NCBI RefSeq assembly: GCF_042429765.1
Contig: NZ_JBHLZU010000017.1
Coordinates: forward strand, 1 to 64,000
Reading direction: 5' to 3'
Source: Allokutzneria oryzae
GTDB lineage: Bacteria; Actinomycetota; Actinomycetes; Mycobacteriales; Pseudonocardiaceae
Length of the DNA: 64,000 nucleotides
In this document: positions 58,461-64,000 of the stretch, in pieces
How the letters are laid out: every line of letters starts with the position of its first letter
Numbering within the stretch: the stretch's first letter is position 1
Program-made: the position numbers and the translations under genes
The notes under the pieces: generated by a model
What the model saw: the letters and a program-made list of their open reading frames with translations, nothing else
Databases searched by the model: none
Told to the model about the DNA's origin: nothing

Positions 58461-58849
58461 CCTCCTTCGCGTGTGCGCTCCTCGTCGTGGGGTGCGGAGC
58501 GGGCGACGGTGTCGAGGTGAAGGTTCTGGTGCGGGACGGGACCGTGCGGGCGGTCGGGGCGGAGTGTTCCGGGACCGGGGCCTATGCCGCGCTGCACCGG
58601 TCGGCGAAGTTCCGGGTGCGGGCGGTCGGCGGGAAGCGGTTGGCCGAGGGGGCCTTGCCCGAGGGCAGAGCCGTCGCGGCGCTCGACGAGGACATCGGTG
58701 TGCCACGGGTTCCGACGTTCTGCGAGATGACGTTCAAGGTCGCACTGCCCGCCGCCGAGTACTACGAGCTGGTCGTGGACGGAGCGGAGGAGCCGATCCG
58801 CTTGCGCCGCGAGCACCGGCAGGGGCCCGCCGCGGGGGTGGTCCCGTGA
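58439..58849 (+). CDS. Small lipoprotein of unknown function
   Basis: 136 residues from a GTG at 58439 inside the end of the protease gene. Signal with lipobox LVVGC (Cys near 19). The rest (GDGVEVKVLVRDGTVRAVGAECSG, VPTFCEMTFKVALPAAEYYELVVDG) is beta-rich with two Cys that may pair. No family recognised. Its stop overlaps the start of the thioredoxin-like lipoprotein by 4 bases, so it is coupled to both neighbours. Confidence 0.75.
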   Translation: MPRPHSLTSFACALLVVGCGAGDGVEVKVLVRDGTVRAVGAECSGTGAYAALHRSAKFRVRAVGGKRLAEGALPEGRAVAALDEDIGVPRVPTFCEMTFKVALPAAEYYELVVDGAEEPIRLRREHRQGPAAGVVP

Positions 58850-59394
58850 GGCGGGCGCTCGCCGCGCTGCTCGTGCTGTTCACGCTGGTGGCCTGCTCGT
58901 CGGAGCCGCAGCGCGGCGGGAGACGGGAGCTGCCGGGTCCCGTGCCGGCGGGGGTGAGCTACCGCGAGGCGCGGGGAGCCGCCGCGCCCCGGTTCGAACT
59001 GTCGCTTGTGGACGGAACCGTTGTGTCCACAGAGGACTTGTGGCGGGAAAGGCCCGTGGTGCTGGTGTTCTTCAGCTCGTGGTGCGGCCAGTGCGGGCGG
59101 GCGCAGCGGGAGTTCACCGAACTGGCCGCCAGGTACCGGGACGTGGTGGCGTTCCTCGGCGTCGCGGGCAGGGACTCCGAGGCGGACCTCAAGCGCTACC
59201 TCGACGAGCACGAGGTGAACTACCCGGTCGGCAAGGACGACGAGCAGCAGAGCGCCGGACGCCGGTTCGCGTTGCGCGAGCCCCCGCTGGTCGCCGTGGT
59301 CGCCAAGGGCGGCGCGCTGGTCAAGGGCTGGCCGGGCGGGACCACCGCGGCCACCGTCGACGCCGAGCTCGTCAAGCTCGTCGCCCGGACGTGA
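58846..59394 (+). CDS. Thioredoxin-fold lipoprotein (TlpA/ResA-like)
   Basis: 182 residues from the GTG at 58846. Lipobox LVAC near residue 17. The thioredoxin domain has VVLVFFSSWCGQCGRAQREFTELA with the redox pair CGQC, and VNYPVGKDDEQQSAGRRFALREPPLVAVV with the cis-Pro region. Such membrane-tethered thioredoxins reduce or isomerise disulfides in exported proteins or apocytochromes. The overlap with the upstream lipoprotein and the protease suggests a shared envelope function, perhaps folding of the Cys-containing partner. Confidence 0.9.
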   Translation: MRRALAALLVLFTLVACSSEPQRGGRRELPGPVPAGVSYREARGAAAPRFELSLVDGTVVSTEDLWRERPVVLVFFSSWCGQCGRAQREFTELAARYRDVVAFLGVAGRDSEADLKRYLDEHEVNYPVGKDDEQQSAGRRFALREPPLVAVVAKGGALVKGWPGGTTAATVDAELVKLVART

Positions 59395-59461
59395 TCGTTT
59401 TCTCGGGCGAAACGCGGAAACGCCGTGCCGTGCGGCACTGATCGTGGTTAGTGTCGCTCGC

Positions 59462-60193
59462 GTGGGCAGTGATGGAGGCACCAGCAGCGCGACCGCGGCG
59501 GCCGGGTGGGAGGAGCAGGCCCGCAACTGGGTGGCCTGGGCGCGTGAGCCGGGCTTCGACTCGTACTGGTTCTACCGGGACGGCTTCCTCGACCTCGTCG
59601 GGGAGCCGGGCGCGGCGACGCTGGACCTGGGCTGCGGTGAGGGCCGGGTCAGCAGGGACCTCAAGGCGCGCGGGCACCGGGTGACCGGCGTTGACGTCTC
59701 GCAGACCATGGTCGACTTCGCCGTCGATGCCGACCCGGACGGCGACTACCGGGTCTGCGACGCCCGCGACCTGCCCTTCGACGACGGCGCTTTCGACGTC
59801 GTCGTGGCGTACAACGTCCTCATGGACGTCGACGACCTCGCGGGCTCGCTGGCCGAGGCCGCGCGGGTGCTCGCGCCGGGCGGCAGGCTGTGCGTCGCCA
59901 CCACGCACCCGCTCAACGACGCGGGGCGCTTCGAGACCGGCCCGGACGGGCGGCGGCGGTTCGTCATCGAGGAGTCCTACTTCGCGCGCAAGCGGGTCGA
60001 GGACGAGGTCGAGCGCGACGGCATGCGGATGGTCTTCCACGGCTGGACCACTCCGCTCACCGCGTACACCCGGGCGCTTGAGGAGGCGGGACTGGTGATC
60101 GAGTCGATGCGGGAGCCGATCTTCGAGATGAAGGGCAGACGGGACGACCTGATCCCGTACCACCTGTGGACGAGGGCGGTGCGGCCCGCATGA
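59462..60193 (+). CDS. SAM-dependent methyltransferase (class I)
   Basis: 243 residues from a GTG at 59462. The SAM-binding motifs are ATLDLGCGEGRVSRDLKARGHRVTGVDVS and FDVVVAYNVLMDVDDL, followed by ARVLAPGGRLCVATTHPLN. A TAGTGT hexamer seven bases before this GTG would fit a leaderless promoter; a GTG at 59444 is the alternative. The substrate is unknown. The GNAT gene after it overlaps by 4 bases. Confidence 0.9.
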   Translation: MGSDGGTSSATAAAGWEEQARNWVAWAREPGFDSYWFYRDGFLDLVGEPGAATLDLGCGEGRVSRDLKARGHRVTGVDVSQTMVDFAVDADPDGDYRVCDARDLPFDDGAFDVVVAYNVLMDVDDLAGSLAEAARVLAPGGRLCVATTHPLNDAGRFETGPDGRRRFVIEESYFARKRVEDEVERDGMRMVFHGWTTPLTAYTRALEEAGLVIESMREPIFEMKGRRDDLIPYHLWTRAVRPA

Positions 60194-60777
60194 GCGCCGT
60201 GCGCCTCACCGGGGACCGGGCGACGCTGCGCGACTGGACGCCCTCGGACGTGGAGCAGCTGCCGGACCTTCTCGCCCCGCACCGGCCCTGGCACGACACC
60301 AACGGTCCGTACTTCGGCAGGCCCACCGAGGAGCAGCTGGCCGCCAAGGTCACCAGGATGACCGAGACGGCCGCGCTGCTCCCCGAGGACCTGTCCCACC
60401 CCAGGACCTCGCTCGCCGTGGCCGACACCGGCTCGAACCGGCTGATCGGCGAGGTCAGCTGGTACTGGGAGTCCGAGCCGACCGGCTGGCGCAGGATGGG
60501 CGTGGTGATCTTCGACGAGGTCTACTGGGGCGGCGGCTACGGCACCGACGCCCTGCGGCTGTGGACCGGCTACCTCTTCGAGACCACCGACGCTCTGCGG
60601 CTGGACTTCGCCACCTACTCCGGCAACCAGGGCATGACCGCGGTCGGTCGCAAGCTCGGGTTCACCGAGGAGGCGCGCTTCCGCAACGCGCGCCCGTGGA
60701 ACGGCGAGGTCTACGACGGGCTCGTTTTCGGGGTGCTGCGCGAGGAATGGCTCGCGCGGGTGGACGGTCTGGGCTGA
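60190..60777 (+). CDS. GNAT-family acetyltransferase
   Basis: 195 residues from the ATG overlapping the methyltransferase stop (ATGA). GNAT/RimJ-like features: VRLTGDRATLRDWTPSDVEQLPDLL, VVIFDEVYWGGGYGTDALRLWTGYLFE with the acetyl-CoA loop, and NQGMTAVGRKLGFTEEARFRN. The acceptor is unknown; cotranscription with the methyltransferase suggests a shared substrate class. Confidence 0.9.
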   Translation: MSAVRLTGDRATLRDWTPSDVEQLPDLLAPHRPWHDTNGPYFGRPTEEQLAAKVTRMTETAALLPEDLSHPRTSLAVADTGSNRLIGEVSWYWESEPTGWRRMGVVIFDEVYWGGGYGTDALRLWTGYLFETTDALRLDFATYSGNQGMTAVGRKLGFTEEARFRNARPWNGEVYDGLVFGVLREEWLARVDGLG

Positions 60778-60781
60778 GGCG

Positions 60782-61579
60782 TCACCGGCTGGTGCTGACG
60801 GAGAAGTTCGAGAAATACGCGTGCACCGTCGACTTCGGTCCCCAGCTGGTGTCGTGGCCGCCGAAGAAGGTGGAGAAGAAAACGCCGCGGAACGGAATCG
60901 AGCGGATTCCGCCGACCTCGTTGGCGGAGAGCACCTGGCGGCCGTCGTACCAGACGGTCACGTTGCCGGTGGAGCGGGTGACGGCCTGCTCGATGGTGTG
61001 CGTCTGCCCGTCGGCGGCGAAGCGCCAGCTGCCGAGGCCCACGTCCTTGCCGTAGCCGTTGCCGCTGGGCGTGTACACGTAGACCTCGCCCTTGCCGCCG
61101 TCGCGCCACATGAACCTGGTGGACCAGCCGCCGTGGCTGCCGCCGCTCTGGCTGCCGGGGTCGCCGCCGTAGAAACCGGGCAGCTTGCCGCCCTTGCCGA
61201 AGTCGAAGTTGGCCGGGAACCGCACCTGGTAGCGCAGGTAGAGGGTGTCGGCCCGCTGCAGGTCGCCCCGGCCGACGCGGTTGAGGTCCTGGTAGAACTG
61301 GCCGCCGCCGGTGGTCGGGCAGTTGGTGCACGACGGCGCGGAGGAGCCCTTGCCGTAGGTGACGTCGAGCGCGCCACCGCTGGGCTTCATGTCGGTGAAG
61401 CCCCACTTGCCGCGGGTGTCGATGCCCCAGCCGTCCGACCACGAGGTCGAGGGGAACCCGGCGAACCCGCCGCTCCACGGTGCGGGCGCTGCGCCCGCGG
61501 TTCCTGCCGTCACTGAGATCATTCCGGTGAACACCACGATCGCGAGAAGTGTTCCGCGCAGCCGAGAACCCATTGGCAT
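60782..61579 (-). CDS. Secreted polysaccharide-lyase-like protein (PL14-type)
   Basis: 265 residues from the ATG at 61579. Signal peptide RGTLLAIVVFTGMISVTAG ending at GAA. The mature protein is a beta-jelly-roll type with TLYLRYQVRFPANFDFGKGGKLPGFYGGDPGSQSGG and GWSTRFMWRDGGKGEVYVYTPSGNGYG, features of PL14-like alginate/glucuronan lyases. It would cleave uronic-acid polysaccharides outside the cell. The catalytic residues cannot be placed with certainty. Overlapping palindromes 86-109 bases upstream may regulate it. Confidence 0.83.
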   Translation of the reverse strand: MPMGSRLRGTLLAIVVFTGMISVTAGTAGAAPAPWSGGFAGFPSTSWSDGWGIDTRGKWGFTDMKPSGGALDVTYGKGSSAPSCTNCPTTGGGQFYQDLNRVGRGDLQRADTLYLRYQVRFPANFDFGKGGKLPGFYGGDPGSQSGGSHGGWSTRFMWRDGGKGEVYVYTPSGNGYGKDVGLGSWRFAADGQTHTIEQAVTRSTGNVTVWYDGRQVLSANEVGGIRSIPFRGVFFSTFFGGHDTSWGPKSTVHAYFSNFSVSTSR

Positions 61580-61664
61580 GTCTGGTCCCTTCGGTCGGCG
61601 AGCGTCGTCGCTCCGGCCGCGGCGGTCCGAAAAGAACGGTAAAGGCAAGGCGGGAATTGTTCAA

Positions 61665-61688
61665 GAATGTCGGCGACATTCATGAATG
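61665..61688. promoter_or_regulatory. Two overlapping palindromes upstream of the PL14-like gene
   Basis: GAATGTC-GGC-GACATTC (61665-61681) overlaps the perfect 12-bp palindrome CATTCATGAATG (61677-61688). It lies between the end of the MarR gene and the start of the lyase gene, in the right place for an operator of the lyase. Confidence 0.45.
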
Positions 61689-61700
61689 TGAATATCGGCG

Positions 61701-62162
61701 TTATGCGGACCGTTGTTCCGTGTGGTGGACGACGGACAGGGTGAGCTTGCGCAGCATCGCTTTCAGCTGGTCGAACTCGGCCGCTTCGAGGCCCATCGCC
61801 GGGCCGAGCACCGGCGGCAGCTCCAGTGCCTTCTCCCGCAGTGCCGCGCCCTCCTCAGTGACGGTCACCAGCACGGAGCGCTCGTCGTCCAGCCGCCGCT
61901 CCCTGCGCACCAGCCCGGCCTTCTCCAGTCGCTTGAGCAGGGGCGAGAGGGTGCCGTAGTCCAGTTGGAGCGCCGCGCCGAGGTCCTTCACCGGGCACGC
62001 GCCGTTCTCCCACAGCGCGAGCAGCACCAGGTACTGCGGATAGGTCAGCCCCAGCTTGTCCAGCAGCGGCCGGTAGAAGCCGGTGACCGCGCGCGACGCC
62101 GCGTACAGCGCGAAGCACACCTGGTCGTCGAGCTTCAGGGAGGGTTCGTCGGCGGCGGTCAT
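61701..62162 (-). CDS. ohrR: OhrR-type MarR regulator (peroxide-sensing)
   Basis: 153 residues. The N-terminal LDDQVCFALYAASRAVTGFYRPLLDKLGLTYPQYLVLLALWE matches OhrR, including the conserved redox Cys16. The winged helix is KDLGAALQLDYGTLSPLLKRLEKAGLVRRERRLDDERSVLV. OhrR represses an organic hydroperoxide resistance gene (ohr) until Cys oxidation; no ohr gene lies in the window, so the target may be elsewhere. It diverges from the thioredoxin gene. Confidence 0.88.
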   Translation of the reverse strand: MTAADEPSLKLDDQVCFALYAASRAVTGFYRPLLDKLGLTYPQYLVLLALWENGACPVKDLGAALQLDYGTLSPLLKRLEKAGLVRRERRLDDERSVLVTVTEEGAALREKALELPPVLGPAMGLEAAEFDQLKAMLRKLTLSVVHHTEQRSA

Positions 62163-62297
62163 GCGCCCAGCTTAGCTTCCCCGGCACGAGGTCATCGTGT
62201 CCATTTAGCATGTCCTCGCTTACATTGTGCGCGATCTACTTCCAGCGGCGCCGACGGCCCTGGTGGCGGTGGTGGCTTTGGGTAGCGTCGGGGGCGA

Positions 62298-62323
62298 GGA
62301 ATAGCCACACCCGACAACGGGTT
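62298..62323 (+). promoter_or_regulatory. Sigma-R-type promoter (GGAAT-N18-GTT) for thioredoxin
   Basis: GGAAT at 62298-62302 and GTT at 62321-62323 are exactly 18 bases apart, the consensus given for the thiol-oxidative-stress sigma factor SigR/SigH promoters in actinobacteria. It lies 33 bases upstream of the thioredoxin ATG. The palindrome CGACAAC-GG-GTTGTCG (62312-62327) overlaps the -10. Confidence 0.7.
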
Positions 62324-62356
62324 GTCGCTGACAGCCCCACGATCGAGGAGCCGGAC

Positions 62357-62731
62357 ATGGCGACAGTCGAACTGACCACCGAGAACTTCGAGCGGGTTGT
62401 CAGCGGTGACAGCACCGTGCTCGTCGACTTCTGGGCATCGTGGTGCGGCCCCTGCCGGATGTTCGCCCCGGTCTACGAGGCCGCCTCGGAGCGGCACGAG
62501 GACATCGTGTTCGGGTCGGTCAACACCGAGGAACAGGTGCAGATCGCCTCGGCCTTCGGCATCTCCTCCATTCCCACGCTGATGGTCTTCCGCGAGGGCG
62601 TCGTGCTCTACGCGCAGCCCGGCGCGCTGCCGGAGGCGAGCCTGGAGGAGCTGATCTCCCAGGCCCGCGCCGTGGACATGGAGGAGGTCCACCGCAAGGT
62701 CGCCGAGCAGAAGCAGCAGGCCGAGAAGTAA
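62357..62731 (+). CDS. Thioredoxin
   Basis: 124 residues from an ATG with GAGGAG upstream. Redox motif FWASWCGPCRMFAPVYEAA (Cys30, Cys33), cis-Pro region ISSIPTLMVFREG. A C-terminal helical tail (VDMEEVHRKVAEQKQQAEK) extends past the usual about 105 residues. It reduces protein disulfides in the cytoplasm with thioredoxin reductase, which is not encoded here. The upstream GGAAT-N18-GTT suggests induction by disulfide stress. Confidence 0.95.
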   Translation: MATVELTTENFERVVSGDSTVLVDFWASWCGPCRMFAPVYEAASERHEDIVFGSVNTEEQVQIASAFGISSIPTLMVFREGVVLYAQPGALPEASLEELISQARAVDMEEVHRKVAEQKQQAEK

Positions 62732-62737
62732 GCCGAA

Positions 62738-63034
62738 GTGCTTGAGCTCGGCCTCACGGCGCAGGACCTGGCGCACACGCGCTTCGCGTTCTCGCCGCTG
62801 TGGGAACGCGGCCGAGCGCCCGCCCCGGAGGCGCTCGCCGCCGTGATCGGGCACTCGCGCAGCTTCTGTCCGAACTGGACGCTCCCGCGACTGGACCTTC
62901 CTGCGTCGGCAATGGAACTGGCCCGCCGCACCGGCATCACGGCGGGCGGGGTGTCCCACCAGCTCTCCGTGTTGCGCGAGGTTTTCGCGTTGTGGAACGT
63001 TAGCGCGATTCGGGAGTGCTCTCGTTCGCGTTAA
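62738..63034 (+). pseudogene. Internally deleted ArsR/DUF5937-like regulator remnant ending at palindrome copy E
   Basis: The frame begins LELGLTAQDLAHTRFAFSPLWE, the typical N-terminus of DUF5937 ArsR-type regulators, then jumps to LPASAMELARRTGITAGGVSHQLSVLREV, which belongs to the C-terminal helix-turn-helix about 200 residues later. The recognisable sequence ends at about 62982, where palindrome copy E begins; the remaining 17 residues are encoded by the palindrome. It is 6 bases after the thioredoxin gene. It is probably non-functional. Confidence 0.65.
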
Positions 63035-63050
63035 GGCTCCACAACGCGAA
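62984..63050. repeat. 67-bp palindromic element, copy E (most divergent)
   Basis: Perfect 12-base outer arms (TTCGCGTTGTGG at 62984-62995, complement at 63039-63050) with paired changes relative to the other copies (TTTTGT becomes TTGTGG, and ACAAAA becomes CCACAA). The centre is GAGTGCTC. The right flank CGAGAGGGCG resembles copy B. It lies between the ArsR-like remnant and the convergent quinone oxidoreductase gene. Confidence 0.85.
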
Positions 63051-63140
63051 CGAGAGGGCGTGCGTGGACGTGTCGCTCCTCCTGGGTGGCCTCGACGCCG
63101 GGAAGGGCTGGGGTGCGCATCCACGCGCGCGGCGCGTGGC

Positions 63141-64000
63141 CTAGTTCGTCGTGAGCAGGAGCTTGCCGGTGGTCTTGCGGCCCTGCAGGTCCTCGTGCGC
63201 CTTGCGGGCGTCCGCCAGCGTGTATCGCCCGCCGATCGCGATGTTCAGCGAGCCCGCGGAGATCGCCTCGAACACCTCACCCGCGCGCCACAGCAGTTCC
63301 TCGCGCGTCGCCGTGTAGTGCCCCAGCGACGGCCGCGTGATGAACAGCGAGCCGCCCGCGTTGAGGCGCTGCGGGTCGAACGCCGGGACCGCGCCGCTGG
63401 CCGCGCCGTAGAGCGCCAGCAGGCCGCGCGGGCGGAGGCTGGACAGGCTCGCGTCGAAGGTGTCCTTGCCGACGCCGTCGTAGACCACGTGCACACCCAC
63501 GCCGTCGGTGAGCGCGCGGACCCGCTCGGCGACGTCCTGCTCGGTGTAGCGGATGACCTCGTCCGCTCCTGCCTCGCGGGCCAGCTTCTCCTTCTCCTCG
63601 GTGGAGACCGTGCCGATGACCCGCCCACCGCGCGCCTTGATCAGTTGCGTGAGCAGCAGGCCCATGCCGCCCGCCGCCGCGTGCACCAGAGCCACCTCGC
63701 CCACGGCGACCGGATGAGTGGACGCCGTGAGGTAGTGCGCGGTCATGCCCTGGAGCATCGCGCCCGCCGCGGTTTCGAGGTCCACAGTGGACGGGACGGG
63801 GACGAGCGCCGACGCCGGGGCGACGACCTGCTGCGCGTAGCTGCCGATCGCCGAGGCCCACGCCACCTTGTCGCCGACCGCGAACTCGGTGACCCCCTCG
63901 CCGAGCGCGGCGACCGTGCCCGCCCCCTCCAGGCCGAGGGTGAACGGCAACGGGATCGGATAGGCGCCGGTGCGGTGATAGGTGTCGATGTAGTTGACCC
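63141..64000 (-). CDS. NADPH:quinone oxidoreductase (MDR/QOR family), start outside the window
   Basis: The frame runs from the stop at 63141 to the window edge (286 residues visible of about 320). Features: YIDTYHRTGAYP, PFTLGLEGAGTVAALGEGVTEFAVGDKVAW, the Rossmann loop VHAAAGGMGLLLTQLIKARGG and GVHVVYDGVGKDTFDASL. No zinc-ligand Cys cluster is seen, as expected for quinone oxidoreductases. It reduces quinones or enones with NADPH. Confidence 0.92.
   Translation of the reverse strand, partial: VNYIDTYHRTGAYPIPLPFTLGLEGAGTVAALGEGVTEFAVGDKVAWASAIGSYAQQVVAPASALVPVPSTVDLETAAGAMLQGMTAHYLTASTHPVAVGEVALVHAAAGGMGLLLTQLIKARGGRVIGTVSTEEKEKLAREAGADEVIRYTEQDVAERVRALTDGVGVHVVYDGVGKDTFDASLSSLRPRGLLALYGAASGAVPAFDPQRLNAGGSLFITRPSLGHYTATREELLWRAGEVFEAISAGSLNIAIGGRYTLADARKAHEDLQGRKTTGKLLLTTN

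Overview
The window is high-GC DNA (about 70% G+C by eye) with many GTG starts, ATGA/GTGA gene overlaps, an RbpA-type RNA polymerase-binding protein, two Scr1-type regulator/DUF397 pairs and Tat/lipoprotein secreted enzymes. Together these point to an actinomycete, most likely Pseudonocardiales (inference from gene content; no rRNA or marker gene is present to confirm it). No rRNA, tRNA, CRISPR array, phage or complete insertion sequence was recognised.

Layout. (1) 0.7-13.0 kb: a compact biosynthetic cluster. A cytochrome P450 and an acyl-AMP ligase run leftward. Divergent to them run a stand-alone squalene-cyclase-like alpha/alpha-barrel protein, a single 2471-residue highly reducing polyketide synthase with the order KS-AT-DH-cMT-ER-KR-ACP (the fungal highly reducing order), and an alpha/beta hydrolase that may release the product. 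(2) 13.1-15.1 kb: an ECF42-type operon (DGPF protein, sigma factor with C-terminal extension, VOC protein). (3) 15.3-18.1 kb: an aromatic-hydroxylase-type flavoprotein and a FabF-like ketosynthase whose catalytic Cys is Ser. (4) 18.6-22.7 kb: an orphan solute-binding lipoprotein, a GH95-like glycosidase and an M15-like secreted protein. (5) 22.9-30.0 kb: respiratory nitrate reductase narGHJI plus an HPP membrane protein. (6) 30.3-38.7 kb: a Vps62-like lipoprotein, an Scr1/DUF397 pair, a GH42 beta-galactosidase, a GNAT, a GT87 mannosyltransferase-like protein, a frameshifted remnant and an RraA-like protein. (7) 38.7-50 kb: a FadD15-like ligase, a trehalose-6-phosphatase/GH15 fusion, a WYL regulator beside an NmrA remnant, asparaginase, a hydrolase and a PCMT-like methyltransferase. 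(8) 50-64 kb: a LacI regulator, a second Scr1/DUF397 pair, an RbpA paralogue, a HTH/NB-ARC/TPR regulator, an FKBP lipoprotein, a cold-shock protein, an M6-like metalloprotease with two small lipoproteins, a methyltransferase/GNAT pair, a PL14-like lyase, OhrR, thioredoxin with a sigma-R-type promoter, an ArsR-like pseudogene and a partial quinone oxidoreductase.

Two things stand out. The first is the highly reducing PKS cluster with its cyclase-like partner, the best candidate for an undescribed pathway. The second is a dispersed family of five palindromic elements, each exactly 67 bp, at 15.1, 46.4, 47.8, 55.9 and 63.0 kb. They have covarying arms and partly conserved flanks. Four lie between convergent genes, and one abuts the point where an ArsR-like reading frame stops making sense.
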